64,000 nt of DNA from Icerya purchasi (Eukaryota > Arthropoda > Insecta > Hemiptera > Monophlebidae). The notes below the pieces were generated by a model. It was not told the DNA's origin. It made no database searches and saw nothing but the letters and a program-made list of their open reading frames with translations. Each line of letters opens with the position of its first letter. Positions within the stretch are counted from its first letter, which is position 1. Positions 1 through 13,196 of the stretch are shown one piece after another. The DNA is taken from assembly GCA_039619475.1 (NCBI GenBank), contig CM077115.1, positions 140,504,172 to 140,568,171 on the forward strand, written 5' to 3'. The position numbers and the translations under genes are program-made.

Positions 1-1516
1 TGACGATTGTTAAACTTAATATTAAACTATAATAATAGAGTAACAATAATTCTATAATAATTATAAGTAATTAGCTGAAGCATAAATAACGCTTAAATGC
101 CGCTCTGCTATGTTTGTGTTATCGAAGTTAATGTTTATTTATATAAAACCGGCAAATAACAGATCAGAATTAATTATTTTATTACAAGCTGTGTTACTTT
201 GCTTTTGTTGCATTTGAAATGTTTCATTATTATAATTTTACGTAATACGTTTTTGATTATTAAAATATAGCAGCGATTCTTATTTATTCGTTAAGTTGTT
301 TTAGATTAAAAATTTTAAAAAATTTGCGAATTATCTTCAAATGCTGTGTGATAATAGAAACTATCGAGTAAAACTTTTGCAAATTACACCAAATTGGTGT
401 TGTGTATTTTGAATAAAGATTGATATTTTTTAGTGCAAATCAGGTACATATAATAGTTTAGTGTAATATAATGTAATGTAAATGTACCATTATTTCTCAA
501 ATTTGTTAAACTGTAATGTAATCAAATAATATTTTCGCTTGTTGTTGTCGTCAATTTTTTTCCCCTTCTTGTTTTCGACATAACTATCTCTTTCCGCTTT
601 TCGCTTTCGTTTCCCTGTAACCGTTCTTTTATTTTTCTTAATACCTTTTCTTATTTTCCTCCGTATTGAATTATTAAAATTAAATATCGCTGCATTGTAT
701 CTTTAATTTTCTTATCGAGGGGCCCTTTGGTATCTAATAATTATTTTTATTTCTTTTTTTTTTTCGTCCGCCAGTAATATTTATATATTTTTATTTTGTT
801 AATTATATGCTAGCGACTAGATCGCCATATTGTAAGGATAGCGTCGGTTTTTTTTTTTTTATTTGAGGACAGCATGGCTGTCGCGGTCCGCAAGAGGTAG
901 TTTTGGAAACGTGTATGTATCAGATTGGCTTGGACCATTGTGTGTTTTGTTTGCGGGAGAAACGTGTCTGTTTAGGTGTACAAAAATATAAAAGTTTATT
1001 TATATATATTTTTTGTTGATCGTAAAAGTCGTATTCCGTTAATTCGTGTGTAAAATTAATAATGAGGAGAATTCAGTAAGTTTGTTTGTTTTTTTTTCTT
1101 CGATCATCTGTTGTGGTTTTTTTTGTGTAAACTATAAATGCGTTAGTTTAAAATTTCGGTCGACAACACTTGTATTTAAAGTTTCGAAGTTCGTTTTAAG
1201 TGTTTCTGATAATGAATTATACAATGTGACACCCATATATCTTGCCTGCATTCTGACGTGATATTTATTAAAACGAGGTATGGTAGCTTTCTCTTGCATA
1301 GACGTTCTAGTAATTCCCGTTCGCACTTTTATATCATATTTATCTTTATTTTTAAATACGTATAGCAATAAATGCAAGTAATATAAATTTCTAACACCTG
1401 AAACGTTTTGAATATCTGTACTTCGCTAAACTGGACAAATTTTTTTACATATAGATTTCTGCAAATAATTTATTGGAAAAAGATAATCTTTTCTGCTGTT
1501 TGTTGTAGAATAAAAT
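1..1516. other. AT-rich sequence with no recognisable gene
   Basis: I see no convincing gene here. The stretch is AT-rich with homopolymer runs, for example T-runs near 755 and 848. Several short open frames have low-complexity translations on both strands. It may contain the 5' part of the hAT element that follows, because the matching left terminal inverted repeat was not found and may lie upstream of the window. Confidence 0.5.
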
Positions 1517-3995
1517 ATGGGGGGAAATAAAAGAAAAGTTACTGATGAAAAGTCTATGGTGTTTTGGAAGAAACGGTGCAGACCATCTAACGAAACACAA
1601 ATAGACACAAATGCAAGGAACCTGACGATGACGCTGCTCCAATTATATCCGCTTTGGCGACATCCGCTGCTGCTCCGGTGACAACTGCTCCAGTTATGAC
1701 TGCTGTAGCAAGTGTTCTGACAACTACTGTACCTTCAGTAACTGATGCGAGTATTTCAGTTGAACTAGACATTGGAAACTATTGCGACTTAGGCTTAGGG
1801 TCTACGGTCATGAACGAATCCATTAAAGAAAAATTGTTAAAAGAGCCCTGGACTCCGCCCAGAAACTATCAGTTTTCTACTTCTTCCATCCGTAATTTGA
1901 GTTTTCAGCACAAATGGCTACACAGTTTCCATGGCTGACGTATTCAGAAGCTAAACAGGGAGCATTCTGCCGAATATGTCTGGTGATGGGTTATAGTGCT
2001 GAAGGCGAAGGCAAAGGACGACATCAACAGTTGGGTAAACTTGTTATTCAACCTTTTTGTAACTGGAAGAAAGCAACTGAAACTTTCAGAAACCATTCGC
2101 AAACTGGCTACCACAAGCAATATAGCCAAATGGCTGACAATTTCTTAAGAGTAATGTCTGGAAAGTCCTCCAATGTAATAGAAATGTTGTCATCCGAAAA
2201 TAAGAAGCAGAAGCATGAAAGCAAGATTGAAGTCAATAGTAAGTGCGATAATTTTTTGTGGAAAACAAGCTATTGCATTACGAGGGAAACTAGACTCCGG
2301 CCGTGTGGAGATCAACAATAGTAATGCTGATGATAAAGATGTCAAGAACGAAGGGAATTTTCGCGCTCTTTTGCGAAATGCTGTTGAGTCGGCTAATGAA
2401 TTTTTAAAGAACCATTTAAGTAATGCCCGACAAAATGCTTCATATTCAAGTCGAAAGATTCAAAATCAGTTAATAGAGATATCTGCGGAGACATCATAGA
2501 ACAAACAATTATAAAAGATGTATTACAAGCCCGTTATTGCGCTGTCTCGGCTGATGAAACCACAGACATTGCCCACATGGAGCAAGTGTCCTTTTGCCTT
2601 CGCTACTTGAATATTAATGATTCAAACAAGTACGTAATCACAGAAGCATGTTTGGAGTTTATGCCAACTACTGACATGACAGGGAAAGGTTTGTCTAATC
2701 TTATTGTTAGTGCTTTAAAGAAGAATGGAATAGACTGCCGCTATGTAGTTGGTCAAGGATACGACGGGGCTGCAGCAATGAGCGGACTATTTCATGGTGT
2801 TCAAGTGTATGTACGCGAAGAATGTCCATTAGCTCTCTATGTGCACTGCAGTGCACATTCACTGAATCTGGCGATAGCAGATTACTGTTCTCAAGCCAAC
2901 ATCCGTAATTGTGTTGGTGTAGTGCAATCTATCGGTGCTTTCTTTCACACGTCAGCTCATCGTATAAACGTTTTGAAAAAACAAATACGAGAACTTCTTC
3001 CAAGTGACCACCAAAAAACACTTCTGGTAATGTGTGAAACTCGGTGGGTACATAAACATGATGCAGTAATTCGATTTAAAGAAATTTATACTGCTATTGT
3101 GGCAGCATTGGAGAAGTTACAAGAAAGCCGTAATAATGATACAGCGCAAAAAGCATATCAAATATTGTGTACATTACGATCGACAAATTTTATAATAGCC
3201 TTGTTTATCTTCGAGAAAATCATGAGCTATATTATAATGCTTTGCAAACAGCTTCAGGCAGTCAACTGTGACTTGATAAAAGCGTTTTGCTACATTGATG
3301 TCGTAATTGCTACCTTGCAACGTATCAGAAATGACGCCGATGAGGAGTTTAAAACGATTTTCGAAACAGCTTCTGACACGTTGTTACAAAATGGAGGTAT
3401 AATACAACTGCCTCGCATTGCAAGAAGGCGAGTGAATTGCATGAATGCTCCAGCCTCTGATGTTCAAGACCACTATAGAGTCAACTGTTTTATACCATTT
3501 GTGGATCATGTCATAAGCCATCTGACTGCTCGTTTTTCCAATCATCGAAAAAACATTACTGCTTTATGCAGCATTTTACCCCAAAACTGTGTATCTTGTA
3601 CTAACACAGAAATTGACGAATGTATTGCAACATATAGGGCAGTTCTACCAGAAACGAACGCAGCAGTTGTAAAAGCAGAGTTTGAAATCTGGAAAGAAGT
3701 GTGCCGCTCTGACAGCAGTACTAAGAGTGCTTTGGAAGCACTGGACCACTGCGACGCGGAATTATATCCTAACATACACTGTCTTTTACAAATCTTAGCA
3801 ACTCTTCCCGTTTCTACGGCAACTCCAGAGAGGACGTTTTCTAGTTTGAGATGGTTAAAGTCCTATCTGCGGAACACCATATCTCAGGAGAGATTGAACG
3901 GATTGGCCCTAATGAATGTCCACTATAACATTCCTATAAATCCAGAAGAAGTCGTTATTGAATTTTCTAAAAAAAATAGGAGAATTCTCCTATAA
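1517..3995 (+). pseudogene. hAT transposase (Tip100/ZMYM-like), frameshifted
   Basis: This is a DNA transposase relic of the hAT superfamily, in the group with an N-terminal TTF-type zinc finger and a DUF4371-like core. The ATG at 1517 opens GGNKRKVTDEKS; a shift near 1620 moves into a frame with LLKEPWTPPRNYQF. The next frame (1914) gives QFPWLTYSEAKQGAFCRICL, the zinc-finger entry. Another frame follows with SIVSAIIFCGKQAIALRG (about 2230-2290). The main frame (2500-3995) carries SADETTDIAHMEQV (a conserved core motif) and VGQGYDGAAAMSG. It ends in the hATC dimerisation block TPERTFSSLRWLKSYLR. Four frameshifts (about 1620, 1920, 2225, 2487) break the gene, so it cannot make transposase as it stands. 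The last 470 codons are open, so decay is moderate. Confidence 0.85.
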
Positions 3996-4469
3996 GAAGG
4001 GTTAAATATACAGGGTTTATACCATTAATCATAGTTGTTTGCATTACTTGTATCATTATTATTTCTACACCTGTATTCCTATCTCAATATTGTTATTCCA
4101 GTATTGTTATCTTTTTATTGTTAGTATTTATTTTTATTGGGATTAAACCAAATGTAACAGCTTCAGGTTAAAGATTAAGTTGGTGTGGTTGAATGGAGAT
4201 GTCTATATGTCTACTTGTGATACTGGATGAATTTTTTGATTGTATGTGTGTACTAGAGGTTAGTTATGTTTATATACATTTTTTGATATATATTCCGCTC
4301 TTTGCATTAATTTGATTACAATTTTTATATTTTAATTTATATGTAAATAAAAATGAATGGAATTGAATTGAATCTTTATGCATTTAGAAGTACTGTACAA
4401 GAGATTATTAATAAAATATAATTACTAGGTAAAATCCTATTTTCTGTCAGGTGTTTTTTTTTAATGAAT

Positions 4470-4510
4470 CCCCCCCCCCCCCCCGAAAAACTGGTCTGGG
4501 TACGCCCATG
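4470..4510. repeat. Probable right terminal inverted repeat of a hAT element
   Basis: A run of 15 C is followed by GAAAAACTGGTCTGGGTACG and then CCCATG. Read on the other strand it begins CATGGGCGTACCCAG and runs into a G-run. This closely resembles the CAGTGGCGTACCCAG...GGGG ends common in insect hAT elements. It lies 0.5 kb downstream of the transposase and is probably its right end. The left partner was not found in the window, so the assignment and any 8-bp target duplication are unproven. Confidence 0.5.
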
Positions 4511-4613
4511 CATACTATTAAAGGAGCCCGTCGAAACCTGACGAATGACACAGAATTTACAACCGCGATCTAAATAACGCATACTGGAATAATTTCTTTA
4601 CTGTGGCGCTATC

Positions 4614-4845
4614 TGTTGGGAATGTTGGTAATCGGTGTATTGGCGCTAGTTGGCCACACTTTCGATCAATTTTTATTAATTTTATAATTTATTTATTTAT
4701 TTGTTTTGACTTTTAAGTAGCCTACACTGTTTCCCCCAACCTTATAAATAAATTGTCCAAAATTTAAAGAAATCAGATGGATAGTTTCGGAGTCCATAGA
4801 AGACATACAGACATACATACATTCATTTTTATATATATAGATTAT
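4614..4845 (+). repeat. Interspersed-repeat tail
   Basis: This short stretch ends in GACATACAGACATACATACA, then ATTCATTTTTATATATATAG. Such 3' ends occur on many interspersed arthropod repeats (SINE- or RTE-type tails). I cannot name the family. Confidence 0.35.
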
Positions 4846-5638
4846 ATAGACAGTATTTGTAGTTGTTTTATTTTTAAAAGATGTGAAATATTTTGTATAT
4901 ACTTACTACTAACTTTAACTCGAAATCATTTAAAATAAATACGTGCAGAATAAAAATTATAAAAATAAAACTAGTTTATTATAATTATGTGAAAAAAGCG
5001 AAGGTTATAAAAAAGATGGGAAGTGGAGGGAAAAGCAAAGCTATAATTTCAACCGAAGTAAACATAAATTTAATAATTATTTTTGAAAGAAAATGAATTT
5101 AAAAAATTTATTTACATGAACAATTTCAGCGGAGATTAACCGTCAGAACTCACATAACATTTTATTAAAATCATCAATGCTTTGCGAGTTTTTATTTACT
5201 TATTTATTCCTTTTATAAAAAAGCACGTATTCCTTATCATAATTGTACATCAACTTACATTTTCATCATTCTGTTCTTATATTTGCATATTTGAATATTT
5301 ATTTAATGATAATGGTTAAATAGACATCTTTCAACTGAATGTAATTGTAAAAATTATGCAAAGATCATTTACCATTAAAATTTTTTTAAAGCACCTTAAT
5401 TACTTCAGAAATCCTGTGTCTCAGTTCATAATGCATTTTTTGATGTACTATACAAAAAATAAGTTCACAAATAGTAGACAACATTTTTTCTATGTTCGAG
5501 AGTGTAATTATGGTCTCTGAGATTGTTGTTAGTTGAATAATTTGTTGTATTGCTGTAAGATTTCTTCTAAAATTTATTTCCCTTTAATTCTTTATTTCAT
5601 TTATTACCATTATTTTCCATCATTATTATTATTACAAA
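4846..5638. other. AT-rich, no gene seen
   Basis: This is AT-rich sequence without a recognisable coding region or structured repeat. A 67-codon open frame (4893-5096) is lysine/isoleucine-rich and looks like chance. Confidence 0.5.
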
Positions 5639-5985
5639 ATGCCTCTTAAAAAAATTTCTAACCATATATGTAGACATGGGCGTGGCCGTTTCATAGACAG
5701 ATTCTCCTCCCAGTGTCTCTATCCACTCTCTTATCGTTTTCACCGTGACTTTTGGACTGATCTTTATCCGTCTCTTTTCTCCAATCCTAACTCATTTTAC
5801 CTTGCTATACAACCTTCTCCACCCACTTCTTCCTGGTCTAATAATTTTCCCTGCATCAGCCGTTCTGTTATTTCTTCCATAATTCGCCTCCGCTTTAATC
5901 ACAATCTGCTTCCTGCTTCCCTCTTTCGTTTTAATATTGTTCAGTCTCCCTTGTGTCCCTTCCATCCTCCTATCTTAAATTTGAC
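5639..5985 (+). pseudogene. LINE 3' fragment (RNase H-type family), C-terminal region
   Basis: The translation SLFSNPNSFYLAIQPSPP followed by IIRLRFNHNLLPASLFRF matches the region after the RNase H domain in two larger copies in this window: 57,810-58,463 (FYLSVQPLPS...ICRLRFGHTFLPSSLHRF) and 48,040-48,300. It is therefore a 5'-truncated piece of the same LINE family. Similarity stops near 5,985, where minus-strand pogo sequence starts, so the open frame that runs on to 6,085 is chimeric. Confidence 0.7.
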
Positions 5986-6390
5986 TACTGGTGCGTATGA
6001 ATCGATGTCGTTTCTAAAGTTACTCTGGTCAACATTAAACTGTCCAATCCATGTTGAAAGAGGCAATTCGTCATCTTCGTCATAATCTCCAAGTGGGACT
6101 GTAGATTTCAACTGTGCTTTGTGAAAGCACTTGGAAATCGTCATCGATGCTAAATTCCCCCAGGCATTGTCTAGGAACTCTATGACATCCAAGATTGAGA
6201 TGTTTACAAGTTGTGCAGTGTCTATGCAGAAAATTATTTTGTTCAAAAGGAACTTCCGGTAGTGACACTTCAAACTTTTTATGATGCCTTGATCCATGGG
6301 TTGAAAAAAACTTGTGCAGTTGGCCGGAAAAAAAACAAGATCGATGTTTCGGTATGACGGGACTAAGCAAATAATAGGTTCAACGTCCGG
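5986..6390 (-). pseudogene. pogo/Tigger-type DDE transposase fragment
   Basis: The minus-strand translation has SFFQPMDQGIIKSLKC, the hallmark C-terminal part of the DDE_1 catalytic domain in pogo/Tigger/jerky-like transposases. It continues with NKIIFCID and SILDVIEFLDNAWGN. A one-base shift near 6,295 separates the upstream FFSGQL/FFRPTAQ part. Only the end of the catalytic domain is present. The N-terminal DNA-binding domains and the earlier catalytic aspartates are absent. Confidence 0.8.
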
Positions 6391-7619
6391 CTAGTTACTT
6401 TTCGGTTTTGCTGTTCCTAGACAAGGATTTTGAATGAACCTGGGGGGAGCATTACTCAAGCATAATTTCACTTTTGTAAATTGAGCATTACAAACTTTTT
6501 GACGCTACAGCCGAGGAGCAATATTACATAAGAGACTAAAGCAATGGGAGAAAATCCGTTAAATGACAAAATAATTAAATTACATGAGGATACTATTAAA
6601 CATGATTCTGAAACTAGGATTATGCTGCACGAAGTAATAAATAATACATATAATATCACTAATTAGGATAAAATAAAACAACCTTATAATAAAGTTAAAA
6701 ACTTATTACCATGGTCATCATCTATAATAGAAAAAGATATATTAAATAAAAGAACATCACATACTGAAAGTATTTTTTCCAAATTACCAGTAAAAAAAAA
6801 AAACAATGAAACCTAATAGATATAATTATGTAGTTACTTTTCCTTTTACTCATTACTGTATTATGCTCACAAGTAAAAATATCTGAAAGAGGAAATAATA
6901 ATAAGAACCTAAAAAGATTCATGGTGATTTATAATTCAAAAGCAAATAATGCTACCATCATTATAATTTACATTATAATTTCTCTATTTTACATTTTATA
7001 AAATTTTGTATATTTTAAATTTTGTTTTGCAATGACTAGTTAAAGTATAGCGCAGTTATTAATAATTTATGTACTTATTATTAATGAATAACCTGCATTT
7101 AACATTCACATTCTAATTATTAAATGATTAATTTACTGGTAGTAATAAATTACATTCACTAATTATGTATATAGGTGTATGTGTATATATATTTAAAAAG
7201 CTTTTAGAAAGTTTTTTGTAAATAAATAATATATTCAATATATTTTAATTATATACATTTATAATAAATAATTTTCGGAAACAACTTTGTTTTAAAAGAT
7301 ATTTATTATGAGTAATCACTGTGAAAGCTTTAAATATTTTATATACATTTATTTTCACTATAATGTTCAAGAAAGGGTGTAGTCTATTATTTATAATTCC
7401 TACAAAATTTTAATATCAACACTCGTTTTATATGTATTTATAAACTTATGTAGTTATTTTACTGATTTGGTTTAGTCCCCCATATTTTACTAGATTAGAA
7501 ATGCATATGATATTACTCGGAATTTTAAAAAAAATCCTATAGTACAAAAAAAAAGACGTCAATATTTTTAATGTTAATCACAATAGTGTAAAATGTATAT
7601 AATTCAGACAAGAAATGTA
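6391..7619. other. AT-rich; one unrecognised coding-like stretch
   Basis: Mostly AT-rich filler. Between about 6,520 and 6,800 (+) the translation KAMGENPLNDKIIKL... LLPWSSSIIEKDILNKR reads like decayed coding sequence. It has stops, and I do not recognise a family. Confidence 0.35.
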
Positions 7620-8168
7620 TAATATAAGTAATAGAAGAAAAAATTTTAGACAAAAAAAAGTTACGAAAACAGATCAATAAAATTAATTCAAGTAGTATAC
7701 GACTTTGGCAACTCAGATGTGATAAATCAAAAACTGGAAAAGCAACACGGGAAATAGTTCCAAACTTAGAAGAAAGACTACAAATGAAACATTTTTATAC
7801 CGATTACAACTTCACTCAACTTTTAACCGGACATGGAAATAATGGTGTCTATATGAAACGATTTAAAATCGCTGAAACAGACATCTGTATAGACTGTAAA
7901 GAGGAAACAGACGATTGCTTTCATTCGATTTTCGAATGCAATAAGTTTAAAAACGAAAGAGAAAAACGGAAAATAATAAAAAAACCAATAACCGAAATAC
8001 ATAAAAAAAACTTTTTTAATTTGATTAACTTTGTCAACCATGTAATGAATAACAAAACAAAATACATCAACAACAAATAATAACAGTAACAATCAGAAAC
8101 TCTGGCTGAATAACCGCAATGTACAGCGGAGTAAATAAATAAATAATAAAAATAAATAAATAAAAAAA
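7620..8168 (+). pseudogene. LINE C-terminal fragment with simple-repeat tail
   Basis: The frame from about 7,690 to 8,080 reads SSIRLWQLRCDKS... TQLLTGHGNNGVYMKRFKI. It ends in a zinc-knuckle-like ICIDCKEETDDCFHSIFECNKF (C-x2-C-x7-H-x4-C). This is the usual C-terminus of Jockey/R1/I-group non-LTR retrotransposon polyproteins (LTGHG...Y..RF, C..C..D..H..FEC). The stop at 8,080 is followed by a short 3'UTR and an AATA-rich tail (8,135-8,168), as expected for a LINE 3' end. The reverse transcriptase is missing, so it is a 5'-truncated insertion. Confidence 0.75.
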
Positions 8169-8949
8169 AAGTAATGTTTTAGTTAATTATATTACACACT
8201 ATATCTTTTATAATTAATTAATTATATTAGGGGACTACTAATATGGAGAACAATAAAAATTTATGATGCCAGTAAATTATCGTGAACATTATTTAATAAT
8301 GAAATATATTGTAAAAATTCTACAACTACTATATTACACTAATTCCATAAAATAATAAATACTGTTGACATTGTAGTCTCTGTTTTTGTCGATGTAAAAA
8401 TATTTATTACTTTAACTGTTTTAATATATTAATTTTGCAGATGATAAAAATCGACCGTTAATTAAATTTTTGAATGAAGCATTAGGTTAGTGATCGAAAA
8501 CTCAGTACTACCAAATATAAAACGACGATCGATGTGGTTTTTAAAAGATATTTACATGAATTTAAATCAAACAAAGATAGGCCTATTGTATCATTTTTAA
8601 AATATAATGAAAAAATATTTAAAGTACAAATAATTTAAGTATATTGTTGAAATTAATGATGTGATAATGATGAAAACAATGAAAATCATGTTGAAAATTA
8701 AGTTCATTTAAATTTATGTAAATATAAATACCATGTATAAATAAAATAAATGTACAATAATTATTGTTTTAATTAAATTGTATTTATGGTTTTTATTATG
8801 CTTGTGCAGTCCATCATGTTTTGATTAATAAACAAACCATATAAAAATAAAACCAGACTAATGTTAATAATTGCAAGTTACAAATTATGAAATTTTAATT
8901 TTTGATACAACAATTATTAATCTAGAAATTCAAAAAGGAACACTGCTAT
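8169..8949. other. AT-rich, little recognisable
   Basis: AT-rich sequence. Around 8,500-8,640 (+) a reading VVFKRYLHEFKSNKDRPIVS resembles decayed coding sequence, but I cannot assign it. Nothing else is supported. Confidence 0.35.
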
Positions 8950-11262
8950 TTCATAGTTTTAAGTTTTCACTTCTGTCGGCAGTCCCCGTGACTGCACCAT
9001 TTTTTTTTCTTTCTTTCTCCGATAGGTGTCGTTTTCCTCTTCGCTGCGATATATAAAATTTAGAATAATTTTAGTGACTTCAGTTACTTTTCCTTTACAC
9101 ACTTCAATCTTTTTAACCGAGTTCTTTGCAATTCCATATAACCTTGCTGTTTCCATATATCTTTTTTTTTTCTTCGATTTCAGCCTCTATAGACTATGCT
9201 AAACAACTAAGTTTTCATTTTACATCTTTTCCTTCTTCCTTTCTTAACACCTTTCCAGTATTTCTTGAGACCCTCCATCAAGGCATTTTTATGGCTTATC
9301 GAAAGCGACCTCTTCCGGTTAACTTGTTGTATTTTAAAGATTGACGTCGCAACTGTTTTATGAAACCATTCCTTATTAAACATCTGTGTTTCAATAACAT
9401 CCATTAAATTCATATCCATTTCACATTCATTCATGCAAGTCTTATTTTCTTCGTTTTCATGAATTCATAAATTCCCTTGGTTAACCTGTCCTCTTGCAAT
9501 CTGGTAATATGCCCGTAAAATAATAATCTTCTTTTTCTTATTGATATGGACAATGGTTCAATTTTGCTATATAGTTTATCGTTCGAAACCCATTTAAACT
9601 GTCCATCATTCCATTTAACTCCTATAATCTTTCTCAAGATTCTCCGTTCCCTTATTTCTAATTTATTTGTTAATATTTTTTTGTTTAGATTTAACGTTTC
9701 TGATGTATATAACCCTTCTGGTTTTACAACTGTAGCATAGTGTCTTAGTTTTTCTCCTATGCTCATTGCTTTTTTATCGTAGACATTCTTCACCAAGTGA
9801 TATACCCGACCTAATTTACATATTCTACTATTCATTGTTTCTTCTTCTAGTCCATTTTGTTGTATAAATCCCCTAGATATTTAAACTTTTTAATTCGCGT
9901 TATTTTTCCAGCACATGTATTAAAATAATCTGTGCTGTTTTTAATATTTGTCATGTACTTGGTTTTTTCAACAGATATTTTAAGGCCTACACATTCTGAG
10001 ACTTTTATTAGTTAGTTAATCTTATTCGTTGCTGACGTTAAATCATTACCAAAGATAGTTAAATCATCTGCGAACGCCAGTCGACATATACTCCTTTATT
10101 CTTAGTACCAAGTCTGAAATTATGTTTATTATCCTCTTCATCCATCAGAATTCTCCATTCTCTGATAATTTTTTCCAAAATACAATTAAAAAGGATTGGT
10201 GATAAGCTATCTCCTTGTCCTACACCCGTAACAACCTCAAATGGATCTGAGATTTCTCCTCTAAATTTAACCCTGCACCTTATGTGGATCAAAGTTTGCT
10301 TTATTATATTTCTGGAAGTATCGTCTAACCTAAATTCTTCTAAAACGTCAAACACCATATTCCTATCGATTGAATCATATGCCTTATTGAAATCGATAAA
10401 TACGGCTACATAATCATTATTTCTAATTGATTTAAACCTAATGATATTCTTCAAATTAAGAATTTGTTCCGGGCATGATCTTCCTTTCCTAAAACCGGCC
10501 TGGTATTCCCCTAAATTTTCGTTTAAGATGTTTTCGACTCTTTTTAGGATTGCTTGTGAAAGAATTTTATAAGCTACAGGGATATTCCTCTATAGAGTTG
10601 TTTACATCCCTCTTGTTGCCTTTTTTGTGAATTGGATATATTAATGCAGATTTCCATTTTATTGGTATAACTTGTTTCTTCCAAATTTCTTCGAAGAGCT
10701 CAGCTAATACACCTCTGCAATTCTTCCGTCGGCCAACTTGAAAAGTTCCGGAATAATCGAATCTTCTCCTGGTGCCTTATTGTCTTTTAGTCCCTTAATA
10801 AGTACTGCCACCTCTTCCTTGGACGGTAGCGTGGTGTCTTATTGCTTATATGTTGGTTAACGCTTGGGCAATTTTTTAACTGGTTTGTCACAGTTTAGCA
10901 ACCTTTTGAAATAACTCGCCAGAACGTCACAATTTTCTTTATCCGTTAATCCCAATCTCTTTCCATCTTCGAAGCAAATACCAGACTCTGATATCCTACC
11001 ATGTAGGATTTGAACACTTTGTAGAAATCTCTAACGTTATTTTTCTTGAAATCCTCTTCTATTTGTTCTATTTGTGTTTGTTTATAAAAACGTTTCGCTC
11101 GTCTAAACGTCTTATTTGCCTCCTTTCTAGCCCTCCTGAATTGTTCTAGATCTTCAATTTCTTTATTAGAGTTCCATATCCTCCACGTACTTGTTCTGTG
11201 TGCCAATATCTCATCGCATGTATCTTATTTGCAATATCAGGCCACCACCTGGATTCAAGAGA
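8950..11262 (-). pseudogene. Non-LTR retrotransposon, EN/RT type, minus strand
   Basis: This is a 5'-truncated and decayed LINE. Reading leftward on the minus strand: the linker after the endonuclease (11,250-10,946: RWWPDIANKI, then RRARKEANKTFRRAKRFYK), then the reverse transcriptase (10,454-10,059) with AVFIDFNKAYDSI and GVGQGDSLSPILFNCILEKI. After a one-base shift comes the catalytic AFADDLTIFGND (about 10,075-10,050). The C-terminal part follows at 9,835-9,431 (RERRILRKIIGVKWND, RKRRLLFYGHITRLQED), with a last piece at 9,434-9,207 (FNKEWFHKTVATSIF). It resembles the insect 'endonuclease-reverse transcriptase' family whose other copy is scattered through 49.9-64 kb. Frameshifts and stops make it non-functional. 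Confidence 0.85.
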
Positions 11263-11272
11263 TCAACTAGAG

Positions 11273-13165
11273 CAGCGGTTCCCATACTTTTATGATCGCG
11301 GAACCCATATAAAATCATATTATTTTATGGAACCCTCAGTACGGAATGAAAACTTAACAAATAATGGTTAATATGTAAACAAAATTTTATTGTTTTCTTC
11401 TTAACTACAACTTTCACTATGGTTTCACATTCTATTAACTTATGATAAAAAGTATCGAAATTTCAATTATGTAAATAAAAGTTGTTTAATAAAAATTTTT
11501 AAACAAATTAATGTGAAGAATGAAATTATTGCACTGTTTTACTTTTTAAAATTTGGTTTAATATCTGGCAGTTCTATGCGTACATCCAGAATAGCATCCA
11601 ATTTGCTCTTGAATTTAAATAAAAGGGAGCAAAGTTAAAATAGCCTTCATGGCTACTTGAGGGTATTCATTTTTAATACTAACCCAAAACTCGCTGAGTG
11701 ACACTGATTTAAATGTGTATTTTAAAGCGGTTAAACTCTGAATTTGATAAAGTTTCAGATTTATCTTTATTGATAAATGGATTTTGTACCCAGTCGATAA
11801 TCAGGAAGTATTCTGACAAAGATTTTAACAGGTTCGCCAAATGTTAACTAATGATGTTTAGAATTTCAATTAATAATTCTATCGTGTTTCCTTGTAGAAT
11901 TTCATTTAAAAATGCAAAACATTGAACATTGTTTTTTTCCATGCAAGAAATCCAGAAATTTAATTTCCTTTTTAGAGTTCGCAGTAAATATGGTTGTTGC
12001 TTTTCCTTGTAAAGATGCAGTCACCTCGTTTCTAAAGATTTCGGTAAAATAAGTTAATTTCATAAGCCATTGCTCATCATGCAAACATCGAAAATTTTCA
12101 CCGATTCCGACACATTTTGCCTCATTTGAAAAACCTTCAGCTCGTCTCGACATTCATATAAGCTAACTAAAACTTTACCTCTGGAAAGCCATTGGACGTC
12201 TGTATGATGGATGACCGATTCACGCTGACTACCCATTTTTCCACACATTGTTTTGAACAATCTTGACTGAAGAAGAGGGCGAGATTTAATGTAATTTACA
12301 ATCTTTACAGCTTCATCCAAAACTTTCTTTAATGATAATGCTATTTTCTTCATTACAAGAACATGTCGATGCAAAATGCAATGACTGCTGCTACATTTTG
12401 GTGCAACATTTTTAATTCTTGATACGGTGCCTTTTATTTTTCCTACCATTGCAGCAGCCCCATCGCTGCATACATAAACGCATTTATTTCAACCAGTGTT
12501 GTATTTCCTCATATAACAATCTATTACGCTGCACATTTCGTCTTCAGTTGTGTTGGTTTTGGAAGGAGTGCAGGGAAGCAAATCTTCTTCAATAAATGGG
12601 ACAAAAGTATACCTCACAAATACAAGTAATATTGACAGCCCAGCAAAATCTGTTCTTTCATTAAGGTTGAACTGCAAACATATCACAATGATTCAATCTG
12701 TCTATCAATTCTCACCTTCGATATGATCAGATATTTTACGAATCCGGTCAGAGACAGTATTGTTGGAACATTGCACTGCTACAACTTTCTTTACTGCTTC
12801 TTCTCCAAGTACGCAGCCAACTTTGTCTAACATGCACATGGTTTAATTAAATTCTAGGCTATCGTGTGTGGTTTTCCAGATCGAGCAATCTTATAGCTTA
12901 AGAGGAATGATGCTTCAGTGGCATGTTCATTATCGGTTTTTACAAATTTATTAGAATTGCAGGCTACGGCTTGATGCGATTCTTTTTGTTTTCGAAAAAA
13001 AGTGATGTCTTTTTCATTTAGATTTGAATGGTTTGTGTGAAAATATTGTTTTAACTTTACTGGGCACCAGTGAACTGTTTAGTAGAATTTTTTTGCAAAT
13101 AAGGCATTGCCTCCATCCGGTTCCTCTGCGTTTCCTGCAGGTATAAATCGAAAGATAAATATGAT
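11273..13165 (-). pseudogene. ZBED-type hAT transposase, C-terminal part (interrupted gene)
   Basis: This is the larger half of a hAT transposase of the ZBED/Charlie group. The minus strand gives the BED zinc finger start QCLICKKILLNSSLVPSK (about 13,100-13,040). Then come catalytic-core pieces: MVGKIKGTVSRIKNVAP (12,449 leftward), HCILHRHVLVMKK, and HTDVQWLSRGKVLVSLYECR. DEQWLMKLTYFTEIF (12,060) and ASLQGKATTIFTANSKKEI follow. The C-terminal RIELPDIKPNFKK lies near 11,560. The element end CAGCGGTTCCCATACTTTT begins at 11,273, a typical ZBED-hAT terminal repeat. The adjoining AACTAGAG (11,265-11,272) fits a hAT 8-bp target-site type. Frameshifts are frequent. The N-terminus continues beyond the 19.8 kb palindrome, at 32,950. 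Confidence 0.85.
13160..13165. repeat. 6-bp target-site duplication, left copy (TATGAT)
   Basis: TATGAT directly precedes the first base of the palindromic element. The identical TATGAT follows its last base at 32,950-32,955. A 6-bp duplication is the size produced by Polinton/Maverick integrases. Confidence 0.85.
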
Positions 13166-13196
13166 AGTAGTTAATAAATCTGCGTTCTGGCAGCTC

